Source: Blautia sp.
Lineage (GTDB): Bacteria; Bacillota; Clostridia; Lachnospirales; Lachnospiraceae
Direction of reading: 5' to 3'
NCBI GenBank assembly: GCA_021772055.1
Contig: JAETNR010000045.1
Location: forward strand, 1 to 37,215
DNA length: 37,215 bases
Below, piece by piece: positions 16,377-24,821 of this stretch. A program made the position numbers and the translations under genes. Each line of letters opens with the position of its first letter. The stretch's first letter is position 1. The notes below the pieces were generated by a model, which was not told the DNA's origin, made no database searches, and worked only from the letters and a program-made list of their open reading frames with translations.

Positions 16377-17174
16377 TTACATTCGCCGGAGATACTTCTT
16401 TTCGATGATGCCGAGAATCCCGTAGAGCCCCATGGCGATGATACACAGAATGACAATGGACATCAGCACCCAGGTAAGCTTAAAGGTCTGGCTTCCGTAA
16501 ATGATGAGATAGCCAAGCCCTTGTCTGGCACCAATGAATTCTCCGATGATAACGCCTACCAAACAAAGCCCGATGTTTACCTTCATGACACTTAAGATCA
16601 GCGGAACAGAAGAGGGAAGAACGATTTTCAAAAGTTCATCCTTTTTGGTTCCGCCAAGGGTGGCTATGAGCTTTCCTTTTTCCGGGTCCACCTCCTGAAA
16701 ACCGGTGTGCAGGCTTATGATGGAACCAAAGATTGCCACGGACATCCCTGCAACCACGATGGTCCGTTCATTTGCCCCCAGCCACACGATCAGAAGAGGG
16801 GCCAGCGCTGACTTGGGAAGGCTGTTCAATACTACCAGATAGGGCTCCAGGATAGCAGAAAGCTTCGGGGAAGCCCAAAGGAGGACTGCAGTGCCGATTC
16901 CAAGGATCACCACAAAAGCAAAGCTTAAAAGCGTTTCTTTCAGGGTGATCCCGATGTGTGTGAAGAGGGACTGATCCATACACATCATGAGAAAGGTATC
17001 AAAAATCCGAGAGGGACTGCTGAAGATAAAAGAGTCGATCCATCCCGTGCGTGCAGATACTTCCCAAAGGAGAAGAAATGCAGCAAAGAGAAGCAGGCGC
17101 ATCGCTGCGATAAACTGCTTTTCGTGTTTATGACGCAGAAGATATTCTTTCTGTGCAGAAGATAACTCAGGCAT
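16377..17174 (-). CDS. ABC transporter permease, SsuC/TauC/ThiX type
   Basis: 265 residues with about six transmembrane helices and the binding-protein-dependent transport domain. The start of the domain (LLLWEVSARTGWIDSFIFSS) and the EAA-like block (ATLGGTKKDELLKIVLPSSVP) fit the nitrate/sulfonate/taurine class. It overlaps the upstream ATPase gene by eight bases, so both are translated together. No substrate-binding protein is next to them, so the substrate (alkanesulfonate, thiamine precursor, pyrimidine or other) cannot be called. Confidence 0.85.
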   Translation of the reverse strand: MPELSSAQKEYLLRHKHEKQFIAAMRLLLFAAFLLLWEVSARTGWIDSFIFSSPSRIFDTFLMMCMDQSLFTHIGITLKETLLSFAFVVILGIGTAVLLWASPKLSAILEPYLVVLNSLPKSALAPLLIVWLGANERTIVVAGMSVAIFGSIISLHTGFQEVDPEKGKLIATLGGTKKDELLKIVLPSSVPLILSVMKVNIGLCLVGVIIGEFIGARQGLGYLIIYGSQTFKLTWVLMSIVILCIIAMGLYGILGIIEKKYLRRM

Positions 17175-17940
17175 TTTTGTTCAGCTCCTTCCAGATCAGA
17201 TTAAAATAAGACTTAAATTCCGGGGCATTTCGGGAAGCAAGAGGAGTACGCTCCTTTATTCCGAGGTCAATTGGGACGATCCGTACAATGGCTGCAGGTC
17301 TTTTGGAGAGAATGATCACTCTGTCTGCCATGCTGATCGCTTCGGAAATATCATGGGTTACTAAAATTGCAGGCTTATGTTCCTTTTTCAGGATTTTTCC
17401 GATATCATCGCTGACATTGAGGCGCGTCTGATAATCCAGTGCGGAAAACGGCTCATCCAAAAGGAGAAGGTCCGGTTTCAGGGCAAGAGTGCGGATGAGG
17501 GCAGCTCTTTGACGCATGCCGCCGGAGAGCTGGGAGGGACGGGCATTTTTGAATTTGTCCAACCCATAGGTGGCAAGCATTTCATCCACCAGGGCTTTTT
17601 TTTCAGGAGTGACTTCTTTGCGGATTTCCAGACCAAGAAGGACATTTTTGTAGACACTGCGCCATTCCAGCAAATGATCCTTCTGAAGCATGTAGCCGAT
17701 GCGGGAAGAATTGGACTGTGTTCCTATGGGGCTTCCATCCATAAGAATAGAACCCTCCTCAATTTCAAAAAGGGCGCAGATGGAGTTTAAAAGGGTGGAT
17801 TTGCCGCAGCCGGAGGGTCCGACGATGGCCAGAAATTCACCGGGCATCAAAGTAAACGATATATGAGAAAGGGCAGCCGTTTCCCCCTGGAGTGTATGAT
17901 AGGAAAGAGAAACATCTCTGACTTCCAGAAGTGGTTTCAT
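17167..17940 (-). CDS. ABC transporter ATP-binding protein, SsuB/TauB type
   Basis: 257 residues. Walker A GPSGCGKST, Q-loop LQKD, signature LSGGMRQRAALIR and Walker B LLLLDEPFSALD are all present, with HD at the switch. The MRQRA form of the signature is characteristic of the SsuB/TauB/ThiZ group. The start lies behind ATGGAGG. It is the first gene of a two-gene operon with the permease and is divergent from the flippase-like gene across a 60-base promoter region. Confidence 0.87.
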   Translation of the reverse strand: MKPLLEVRDVSLSYHTLQGETAALSHISFTLMPGEFLAIVGPSGCGKSTLLNSICALFEIEEGSILMDGSPIGTQSNSSRIGYMLQKDHLLEWRSVYKNVLLGLEIRKEVTPEKKALVDEMLATYGLDKFKNARPSQLSGGMRQRAALIRTLALKPDLLLLDEPFSALDYQTRLNVSDDIGKILKKEHKPAILVTHDISEAISMADRVIILSKRPAAIVRIVPIDLGIKERTPLASRNAPEFKSYFNLIWKELNKNA

Positions 17941-17991
17941 TTATTTACCTCCATTTTTGTATATTTTATCATATGCTTTTGACAGTTGATA

Positions 17992-18000
17992 TGATATAAT
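17992..18000 (+). promoter_or_regulatory. Extended -10 promoter for the YbhN-pssA-psd unit
   Basis: TGATATAAT matches the TGn-TATAAT extended -10 form; no -35 box is at normal spacing. Transcription would start near 18007, which excludes an ATG at 18001 as the start of the next gene. Confidence 0.55.
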
Positions 18001-18049
18001 ATGAACTGTAACGCTGTTTCAGGAAGCCAATTGACAGGAAAGGAAACAT

Positions 18050-18073
18050 ATGCAGAAGAAAAAAATCAAATGA
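18050..18073 (+). CDS. Possible 7-codon leader peptide
   Basis: ATG at 18050 lies behind AGGAAAGGAAACAT and encodes MQKKKIK, ending in a TGA that overlaps the ATG of the next gene as ATGA. The downstream gene has a weak ribosome site of its own, so this mini-gene could couple translation. It may instead be a chance reading frame. Confidence 0.3.
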   Translation: MQKKKIK

Positions 18074-19116
18074 AAGAAAACAAAAAAAAGAATCTGATGA
18101 ATTTTTTATTTTTGATCGTTATATTCGTCCTTACGGTATATATGGTGTTTAAAGGTGAGGATATACATAGTATCATTGCAGTAATACGTACTGCGGATAT
18201 TCGATATCTTATTCTGGGAATCGTCTGCGTAGTATTTTTTATGATAGGGGAATCCGTGGTCATCTTCTATATGATGAGGACTCTTGGAGAAAAGGTCAGA
18301 ATGAGCCATTGCGCTTTATACTCCTTTGTGGGATTTTTCTTTAGCTGTATCACGCCGTCTGCAACAGGCGGGCAGCCAATGCAGATTTACTATATGAAGA
18401 AGGACAAGCTGGATATTCCGGTTTCTACCCTGGTACTTATGCTCGTAACCATTACCTATAAAGCCGTTCTGGTATTGATCGGAGGACTTCTTTTCTTCTT
18501 TGGAAGAGATTTTCTGGCAGGGTATCTGGGCGACTATATGTGGGTATTTTATCTGGGACTTGGGCTGAATGTCTTCTGCGTAACACTGATGCTTGTTCTG
18601 GTGTTTGCTCCGGGACTTGCCAAATGGATTATGGTCAGGGGACTTAAGCTGATGGAGCATTTCCGGCTTTTGAAAAAAAGAGCGAAACGATTGGAGAAGC
18701 TGGAAGAGTCCATGGATCAGTATCACGAAACAGCAGCCTTTCTTGCAGGCCACAAAAGAGTTATTCTGAATGTATTTCTGATCACCGTGGTGCAGAGGCT
18801 GATCTTATTTACGGTAACCTACTGGGTATATTGTGCACTGGGACTTCGCGGAACAGGAATCGGAACGATTACTGTTCTGCAGTCTGTGATTTCCGTATCA
18901 GTAGACATGCTGCCTCTTCCGGGCGGTATGGGAATCAGCGAAACATTGTATCTGATCATGTTCGTACCGGTCTTTGGAGAGATATTGCTTCCCTCCATGC
19001 TGCTGAGCCGTGGGATTTCCTATTATGGGCAGGTACTGATCAGTGCGGCAATGACATGTGTGGCTCAGCTTACGATTGGAAGAAAAGAAATACAGGAGGA
19101 GAATCGTTTATGTTAG
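18070..19116 (+). CDS. YbhN/UPF0104 family membrane protein (LPG synthase TM-like flippase)
   Basis: 348 residues from ATG 18070. An in-frame ATG at 18001 is open too, but it directly follows the TATAAT box. About eight transmembrane helices are visible. The block CITPSATGGQPMQIYYM and, near the end, LPLPGGMGISETLYL are hallmarks of the family, which shares the flippase half of MprF. It probably moves or binds phospholipids. Its immediate overlap with pssA and the following psd supports a role in membrane lipid handling. Confidence 0.8.
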   Translation: MKENKKKNLMNFLFLIVIFVLTVYMVFKGEDIHSIIAVIRTADIRYLILGIVCVVFFMIGESVVIFYMMRTLGEKVRMSHCALYSFVGFFFSCITPSATGGQPMQIYYMKKDKLDIPVSTLVLMLVTITYKAVLVLIGGLLFFFGRDFLAGYLGDYMWVFYLGLGLNVFCVTLMLVLVFAPGLAKWIMVRGLKLMEHFRLLKKRAKRLEKLEESMDQYHETAAFLAGHKRVILNVFLITVVQRLILFTVTYWVYCALGLRGTGIGTITVLQSVISVSVDMLPLPGGMGISETLYLIMFVPVFGEILLPSMLLSRGISYYGQVLISAAMTCVAQLTIGRKEIQEENRLC

Positions 19117-19727
19117 GATTTTATGATTATACAGTGGTGCTGACTTATGTCAGCCTGATAATATCTATCTTTGGAATGTTCTGTGCACTTGGAGGAAATT
19201 TCCGATATGCGATCCTGTGCCTGGCAGTATCCGGACTTTGTGACATGTTTGACGGAAAAATCGCCAGAACGAAGAAGGACCGTACAGAAGACGAGAAAAA
19301 ATTTGGCATTCAGATCGACTCTCTCTGTGATGTGGTCTGCTTTGGGGCATTTCCCATTGTGATCTGCTATTGTCTGGGAATGAAAGGATCTGTAAGCAAA
19401 ATGATCCTGGCGCTTTATGGCGTGGCATCTGTGATCCGGCTGGCTTTTTTCAATGTAACAGAAGAAAAGAGACAGAATGAGTCAAGCGAACTCCGCCAGT
19501 ATTATCAGGGACTGCCCATTACCTCCATGGCCATTATCCTTCCCTTTATTTATCTGATCCAGAGATTTTGCGGAATTCATTTTTTATTTGTTTTGAATGC
19601 TGCCGTGGTAATTGTGGGTGTTTTGTTCATCAGCGATGTAAAAGTAAAGAAGCCTCATAATCCCGGGCTGTTTCTTCTGGTAGCATTAGTAGGTCTTGCA
19701 CTTGCAAAAATGTTTCATATGCTGTAG
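19110..19727 (+). CDS. pssA: CDP-diacylglycerol-serine O-phosphatidyltransferase
   Basis: 205 residues from ATG 19110 behind CAGGAGGAG. It joins CDP-diacylglycerol and serine to form phosphatidylserine in the membrane. The CDP-alcohol phosphotransferase signature is complete: D45, D48, G49, A52, R53, G66, D70, D74, in CDMFDGKIAR then FGIQIDSLCD. The spacing between the AR and the G is a few residues longer than the classical pattern. It overlaps the preceding gene by seven bases, and psd follows 41 bases later. Confidence 0.9.
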   Translation: MLGFYDYTVVLTYVSLIISIFGMFCALGGNFRYAILCLAVSGLCDMFDGKIARTKKDRTEDEKKFGIQIDSLCDVVCFGAFPIVICYCLGMKGSVSKMILALYGVASVIRLAFFNVTEEKRQNESSELRQYYQGLPITSMAIILPFIYLIQRFCGIHFLFVLNAAVVIVGVLFISDVKVKKPHNPGLFLLVALVGLALAKMFHML

Positions 19728-19768
19728 AGTGTAAGAAATAACAAATCATACCGACAGGATGTGAGAGA

Positions 19769-20674
19769 ATGAAGTACATTGACAGGAAGGGTAATATTAC
19801 GATTGAAGAGAATAGCCAGGATAAACTGATCAGGCATTTGTATACGGATTGGGGCGGCAGGCTTTGCCTTAAGCTTCTTATCCGTCCTTTTGTTTCCAGG
19901 CTTGCAGGTGTTGTCTTAAAAAGCAGGGTTTCCGCGTGCTTTGTCCCGGGCTTTGCCGCCAGGAACGGCATAGATATGTCGGACTATGAGGAGAAGAAAT
20001 ACAGCTCCTACAATGATTTTTTTACCAGAAAAATAAAACCCGGGGCAAGACCTTTGGCAAAGGGTGAAAATATTCTGGTAAGTCCATGTGACGGGAAACT
20101 GTCTGTACACCGGATCGGTGCGGATTCCGGATTTTTTATCAAAGATACGGAATACACACTGGAGCAGCTTCTGAGAAGTCCAAGACTTGCCGGGAAATAT
20201 GAGGATGGATATGCGGTTGTGATCCGGCTTACAGTAGATAATTACCATCATTATTGTTATCCTGCAGAAGGGGTGCAGTCTTCGACGGTATCTCTTGCAG
20301 GCTGCTTCCATACGGTAAATCCTGCGGCAGGTGAGCAGTATCCCATCTATAAAGAAAATGCAAGGGAATACGCGCTTTTACAGACTGCAAATTTCGGGAC
20401 GATCCTGATGATGGAAGTGGGAGCAATGATGGTAGGAAAAATCCGGAACCGTTACAAGACTCCCCATAAAGTAAATAGGGGAGAAGAAAAGGGATATTTT
20501 GAATTTGGCGGTTCCACCGTGATCCTTCTTCTGCAGCATGGAAAAGTCCGCCTGGATTATGATCTTCTGGAAAATACAGAAAACGGATATGAAACAATTG
20601 TAAGAATGGGAGAGCGGATTGGTGAACAGAAATTACCAAAAAGAACTGGAAAAAATCCTGTTATCCCTGAATAA
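19769..20674 (+). CDS. psd: Phosphatidylserine decarboxylase proenzyme
   Basis: 301 residues behind TGTGAGAG. It converts phosphatidylserine to phosphatidylethanolamine. The self-cleavage site is GGST at 247-250, giving a pyruvoyl group on S249; SPCDGK near 105-110 and DNYHHYCYP near 157-165 carry the conserved catalytic residues. The C-terminal end overlaps the start of queH by 56 bases in another frame. With pssA it completes the two-step PE pathway. Confidence 0.9.
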   Translation: MKYIDRKGNITIEENSQDKLIRHLYTDWGGRLCLKLLIRPFVSRLAGVVLKSRVSACFVPGFAARNGIDMSDYEEKKYSSYNDFFTRKIKPGARPLAKGENILVSPCDGKLSVHRIGADSGFFIKDTEYTLEQLLRSPRLAGKYEDGYAVVIRLTVDNYHHYCYPAEGVQSSTVSLAGCFHTVNPAAGEQYPIYKENAREYALLQTANFGTILMMEVGAMMVGKIRNRYKTPHKVNRGEEKGYFEFGGSTVILLLQHGKVRLDYDLLENTENGYETIVRMGERIGEQKLPKRTGKNPVIPE

Positions 20675-21230
20675 CCGGGAACGTGTGCCAAGGCTGTTTC
20701 TTCATGCCTGCTGTGCACCCTGCAGCAGTTATGTGTTGGAATACCTTTCTGATTATTTTGAGATTACAGTTTTTTATTATAATCCCAATATTTCTCCCAG
20801 GGAGGAATATGAGAAGCGGGTGGAGGAAATCCGCCGGCTGATCGGGGAAATGCAGTTTCGCTATCCAGTGACTTTTGTGGAAGGCGCATATCATCCGGAA
20901 AAGTTTTATGAGATGGCGAGGGGCCTTGAGAAGATTCCGGAAGGCGGTGAACGGTGTTTTCGCTGTTACCGCATGCGTATGGAGGAAGCGGCGCGTCTGG
21001 CTGGGGAGGGCGGATATGATTATTTTGCCACCACACTGTCCATCAGCCCGCTGAAAAATGCAGCAAAACTGAATGAAATCGGGGAAGAGCTTTCCAGGAT
21101 CTATCAGGTCTGTCATCTGCCCTCTGACTTTAAAAAGAAAAACGGCTATAAGCGATCTATTGAGCTGTCTAAAGAGCATGATCTGTACAGGCAGAATTAC
21201 TGTGGCTGCGTTTTTTCGAAGAGGAACTGA
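20619..21230 (+). CDS. queH: Epoxyqueuosine reductase QueH
   Basis: 203 residues in the DUF208/QueH family, which reduces epoxyqueuosine in tRNA to queuosine using a 4Fe-4S cluster and a second metal site. Conserved cysteines are C31, C32 and C35 (HACCAPCS), C113 and C116 (CFRCY), and C195 and C197 (YCGC). There is no ATG at a fitting place; TTG at 20619 or GTG at 20622, behind GGGAGAG, are the likely starts. The frame is nested in the last 56 bases of psd, suggesting translational coupling. Confidence 0.85.
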   Translation: MVNRNYQKELEKILLSLNNRERVPRLFLHACCAPCSSYVLEYLSDYFEITVFYYNPNISPREEYEKRVEEIRRLIGEMQFRYPVTFVEGAYHPEKFYEMARGLEKIPEGGERCFRCYRMRMEEAARLAGEGGYDYFATTLSISPLKNAAKLNEIGEELSRIYQVCHLPSDFKKKNGYKRSIELSKEHDLYRQNYCGCVFSKRN

Positions 21231-21275
21231 AGGAAAAGCTTATTATTTTTATAAAAGAGAAAAGAGGAAAAAAAT

Positions 21276-22652
21276 ATGGCACAACTTTGGGGCGGCCGTT
21301 TTACAAAAGAAACGGACAAACTGGTATACAATTTTAATGCGTCCATCTCCTTTGATCAGAAGTTTTATGAGCAGGACATCCGGGGAAGCAAGGCGCATGT
21401 GACAATGCTTGCAAAACAGGGAATCCTTACAGAGCAGGAGAGGGATGAAATCCTGAAAGGGCTGGATGGGATCCTTATGGATGTAAGAGCAGGAAAGCTT
21501 GAGATCACTTCTGAATATGAGGATATTCACAGCTTCGTGGAGGCTAATCTCATTGACCGCATCGGAGATGCAGGCAAGAAGCTGCACACAGGACGCAGCC
21601 GCAATGACCAGGTTGCACTGGATATGAAGCTGTATATAAGAGATGAGATCGACGAGATTAACGGGGAAGTGAGGAAGCTTCTTCAGGCACTTCTGGAGAT
21701 CATGGAAGAACATGTACATACCTATATGCCCGGATTTACCCATCTGCAGAAAGCACAGCCTGTGACCCTTGCCCATCATGTAGGGGCTTATTTTGAGATG
21801 TTCCGCAGGGACAGAGGGCGTCTTGAAGATATCCGCAAGAGAATGAATACGTGTCCCTTAGGCGCAGGGGCGCTTGCCGGAACCACCTATCCTCTGGACA
21901 GGGCCTATACAGCAGAGCTTCTGGGATTTGACGAGCCTACCAGAAACAGCATGGATTCCGTTTCTGACAGGGATTATGTGATCGAGCTCTTGTCTGCCCT
22001 TTCCACGATCATGATGCATCTCAGCCGCTTTTCCGAAGAGATTATTCTGTGGAATTCCAATGAATACCGTTTTGTGGAGATTGATGATGCCTACAGCACG
22101 GGAAGCAGCATTATGCCCCAGAAAAAGAACCCGGATATTGCGGAACTGGTGCGTGGAAAAACAGGCAGGGTTTATGGAGCACTTGTGTCCATGCTGACTA
22201 CGATGAAAGGCATTCCCCTTGCATACAATAAAGATATGCAGGAGGATAAAGAGCTTACATTTGACGCCATTGATACAGTGAAGGGCTGTCTTGCCCTGTT
22301 TACCGGAATGGTCTCCACCATGGAATTTCATAAAGAAAATATGGAGTCCAGTGCCAAAAACGGTTTTACCAATGCTACCGATGCTGCGGACTATCTGGTA
22401 AATCACGGCGTTCCTTTTCGGGATGCCCATGGAATCATCGGTCGTCTGGTGCTTACCTGCATAGAAAAGGGCATTTCTCTGGATGAGCTGCCCCTGGAGG
22501 AATATCAGGCAATCAGCCCTGTTTTTGAGGAAGATATTTATGAAGCCATCAGCATGCGTACCTGCGTGGAGAAGCGGGTTACTTATGGTGCGCCAGGGCC
22601 GGAAGTGATGGAACAGGTTATTTCGGAAAACAAAAAATATCTTGAGAAATAA
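21276..22652 (+). CDS. argH: Argininosuccinate lyase
   Basis: 458 residues, the standard length. It splits argininosuccinate into arginine and fumarate, the last step of arginine synthesis. The family signature GSSIMPQKKNPD and TGRSRNDQVALD are intact, as is the N-terminal MAQLWGGRFTKETD. ATG follows GAGGAAAAAAAT. It sits 45 bases after queH. The partner argG is not in the window. Confidence 0.95.
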   Translation: MAQLWGGRFTKETDKLVYNFNASISFDQKFYEQDIRGSKAHVTMLAKQGILTEQERDEILKGLDGILMDVRAGKLEITSEYEDIHSFVEANLIDRIGDAGKKLHTGRSRNDQVALDMKLYIRDEIDEINGEVRKLLQALLEIMEEHVHTYMPGFTHLQKAQPVTLAHHVGAYFEMFRRDRGRLEDIRKRMNTCPLGAGALAGTTYPLDRAYTAELLGFDEPTRNSMDSVSDRDYVIELLSALSTIMMHLSRFSEEIILWNSNEYRFVEIDDAYSTGSSIMPQKKNPDIAELVRGKTGRVYGALVSMLTTMKGIPLAYNKDMQEDKELTFDAIDTVKGCLALFTGMVSTMEFHKENMESSAKNGFTNATDAADYLVNHGVPFRDAHGIIGRLVLTCIEKGISLDELPLEEYQAISPVFEEDIYEAISMRTCVEKRVTYGAPGPEVMEQVISENKKYLEK

Positions 22653-22659
22653 AAAACTG

Positions 22660-22681
22660 AAAAAAATGCTTGCATTTTTTC
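22660..22681. promoter_or_regulatory. Palindrome in the asd promoter region
   Basis: GAAAAAAATGC-TT-GCATTTTTTC is a near-perfect inverted repeat. It ends argH on the plus strand with a T-run and also overlaps a candidate asd -35 (CTTGCA) 16 bases before TATAGT (22691-22696). It may be a weak terminator, an operator, or both. Confidence 0.4.
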
Positions 22682-22764
22682 TGAAATTGGTATAGTATTT
22701 ACAAGAAAAACAGATGTGTGCCGCAGAACGACATGCAAAAATGCAAAACGAGGAGTAATGAATT

Positions 22765-23850
22765 ATGAGTGAGAAACTGAGAGTTGGTATTTTAGGTGCT
22801 ACCGGTATGGTAGGTCAGAGATTTATTTCCCTTCTGGAGAATCATCCCTGGTTTGAGGTAGTAACACTTGCTGCAAGTGCCAGAAGCGCAGGAAAGACTT
22901 ATGAAGAAGCAGTAGGCGGAAGATGGAAAATGGATACCCCTATGCCGGAAGCAGTAAAAAATATTGTGGTAATGAATGTCAATGAAGTGGAAAAAGTGGC
23001 TGCAACCGTTGACTTTGTATTTTCCGCAGTGGATATGTCCAAGGATGAAATCAAGGCAATCGAGGAAGAATATGCGAAGACAGAAACTCCGGTTGTTTCC
23101 AACAACAGTGCCCACAGATGGACTCCGGACGTTCCTATGGTAGTGCCGGAAATCAATCCGGAGCATTTTGATGTGATTGAATTCCAGAAGAAACGTCTTG
23201 GAACCACAAGAGGATTTATTGCTGTAAAACCGAACTGTTCGATTCAGAGCTATGCTCCTGTTCTTACTGCATGGAAGAAATTTGAACCGTATGAAGTGGT
23301 TGCAACAACGTACCAGGCAATTTCCGGTGCAGGAAAGACCTTTAAGGACTGGCCAGAAATGGAACACAATATTATTCCGTATATCGGCGGAGAAGAAGAG
23401 AAGAGTGAAAAGGAACCCTTAAGACTGTGGGGCAAAATTCAGGATGGCGTGATCGTGCCGGCAACAGAGCCTGTGATCACCTGCCAGTGTATCCGCGTTC
23501 CTGTATTAAACGGACACACAGCTGCCGTATTTGTGAAATTCCGCAAGAAACCGACCAAAGAGCAGCTGATCCAGGCGCTGAAAGAGTTTAAAGGAATTCC
23601 GCAGGAACTGGAACTTCCAAGCGCTCCCAAGCAGTTCATCCAGTATCTGGAAGAGGATAACCGTCCCCAGGTTACAGAGGATGTAAATTACGAGAAAGGA
23701 ATGGGTGTATCCATTGGACGTCTCCGTGAAGATACGGTATACGATTTCAAATTCGTAGGCCTTTCCCACAACACAGTAAGAGGTGCTGCAGGCGGAGCAG
23801 TTCTGTGCGCAGAAACCCTGAAAGCAAAGGGATTTATCACAAAGAAATAA
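22765..23850 (+). CDS. asd: Aspartate-semialdehyde dehydrogenase
   Basis: 361 residues. It reduces aspartyl phosphate to aspartate semialdehyde for lysine, threonine, methionine and cell-wall diaminopimelate. The NADP site GILGATGMVGQRF is at the N-terminus and the catalytic C158 is in KPNCSIQS. The motif AISGAGKTF and length fit the fungal/archaeal-like Asd type found in many Clostridia. It has its own promoter region and terminator, so it is probably monocistronic. Confidence 0.93.
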   Translation: MSEKLRVGILGATGMVGQRFISLLENHPWFEVVTLAASARSAGKTYEEAVGGRWKMDTPMPEAVKNIVVMNVNEVEKVAATVDFVFSAVDMSKDEIKAIEEEYAKTETPVVSNNSAHRWTPDVPMVVPEINPEHFDVIEFQKKRLGTTRGFIAVKPNCSIQSYAPVLTAWKKFEPYEVVATTYQAISGAGKTFKDWPEMEHNIIPYIGGEEEKSEKEPLRLWGKIQDGVIVPATEPVITCQCIRVPVLNGHTAAVFVKFRKKPTKEQLIQALKEFKGIPQELELPSAPKQFIQYLEEDNRPQVTEDVNYEKGMGVSIGRLREDTVYDFKFVGLSHNTVRGAAGGAVLCAETLKAKGFITKK

Positions 23851-23861
23851 GCCATATTAAG

Positions 23862-23891
23862 AAGGATGTCTCCGCGGGGGCATCCTTTTGT
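23862..23891 (+). terminator. Intrinsic terminator after asd
   Basis: AAGGATG (23862-23868) pairs with CATCCTT (23881-23887) and is followed by TTG T, 12 bases after the asd stop. Confidence 0.65.
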
Positions 23892-23941
23892 AATGCGTTA
23901 CATTTCCCGGGAGGGGAGGAAGGGTGGAAATGTAACGCATT
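23892..23941. repeat. Perfect 16-bp inverted repeat with purine loop
   Basis: AATGCGTTACATTTCC (23892-23907) and GGAAATGTAACGCATT (23926-23941) are exact complements around an 18-base G-rich loop. No T-tract follows on plus. Its left-arm sequence CGTTACATTTCCCGGGA (23896-23912) recurs exactly at 28500-28516. Confidence 0.7.
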
Positions 23942-23974
23942 GTGAAAAAAATATCAGAATCTTCTCCGTTAGTG

Positions 23975-24003
23975 TTGTGAAACTGTGTTGGAAGTGATAT
24001 AAT
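23975..24003 (+). promoter_or_regulatory. Sigma-A promoter of the FNT channel gene
   Basis: TTGTGA (23975-23980), a 17-base spacer and TATAAT (23998-24003). The start site would be near 24010, leaving a leader of about 53 bases before the ATG. Confidence 0.65.
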
Positions 24004-24062
24004 AGAAAAGAAGATTACGGAGCGAAAGACAGGAAGTCTTTCCAAAAGAAGGAGGTAAACAT

Positions 24063-24821
24063 ATGATTTACGAGGATGTACAAAAACTTTCAAATGCAGC
24101 GAAAAATAAGATCACGCTGCTGAACAAAAACTTCGGAAAATACTTCATGCGTGCTGTCATGGCCGGCTTTTTTATTGTGGTTGCCATGATATTCTCCAAT
24201 GTTGTAGGAAACGTATTTTCCGCATCAGAACTGCCTGCATGGGGCAAGTTTTTAGGTGCTGTGGTATTCTCCATTGCAGTTCTTCTGATCTCCCTGGTAG
24301 GCGGCGAGCTTTTTACAGGAAACAACCTTGTTATGGCATTCGGTGCCTATGACAAAAAAGTAACCTGGGGCGACGCAGGTAAGGTATGGTTAGTAAGCTA
24401 TATCGGGAACTTTGTAGGATGTCTGATTTTAAGCCTGATTTTCGTATGGGCAGGAGCATCCGGCACGAAGGATTATTTCGCAGGATTTATTAACAATAAA
24501 TTGTCAATTCCTGTAGGAGAAATGTTTTGTCGTGCAGTACTTTGCAACTTCTTTGTATGTCTTGGAGTTCTCTGCGGCATTAAGCTGAAGAGCGAGGCAG
24601 CAAAATTCTTAATGATCGTAATGTGTATTTCAGGATTCGTTGTAAGCGGATTTGAGCACTGTGTAGCAAACATGGGAATTTTTGTAACAGCATTCTGTAT
24701 GGTACCTGGCTTATCTGTTGGTGCTATGCTCAAAAGCATGCTGATCGTAACTCTTGGAAATATGGTAGGCGGCGCGCTGCTGCTGGCATGGCCTCTTAGA
24801 AAGATGAGTGCAGACGAATAA
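24063..24821 (+). CDS. Formate/nitrite transporter (FNT) family channel
   Basis: 252 residues with about six transmembrane helices, behind AAGGAGG. The family blocks GGELFTGNNLVMAFG and GFEHCVANMGIF are present, the latter with the central histidine. FNT pentamers conduct formate, nitrite or hydrosulfide. Formate is plausible in a fermenter, but subfamily cannot be fixed by eye. Its stop overlaps the topB start by one base (TAATG), so the two are probably co-transcribed. Confidence 0.87.
   Translation: MIYEDVQKLSNAAKNKITLLNKNFGKYFMRAVMAGFFIVVAMIFSNVVGNVFSASELPAWGKFLGAVVFSIAVLLISLVGGELFTGNNLVMAFGAYDKKVTWGDAGKVWLVSYIGNFVGCLILSLIFVWAGASGTKDYFAGFINNKLSIPVGEMFCRAVLCNFFVCLGVLCGIKLKSEAAKFLMIVMCISGFVVSGFEHCVANMGIFVTAFCMVPGLSVGAMLKSMLIVTLGNMVGGALLLAWPLRKMSADE

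Noticed and set aside
17980..18000. TTGACA next to TATAAT before the flippase-like gene
   Set aside because: The spacing is only 10 bases. The extended -10 form explains the promoter without it.
18001..18069. N-terminal extension of the YbhN-like protein from ATG 18001
   Set aside because: It would start at or before the predicted transcription start and lacks a ribosome site.
18831..19109. Long N-terminal extension of PssA
   Set aside because: The in-frame region is out-of-frame coding of the preceding gene; the PssA family begins at 19110.
23975..23997. Rex box before the FNT gene
   Set aside because: Only the left half TTGTGAAA is present; no inverted right half exists.
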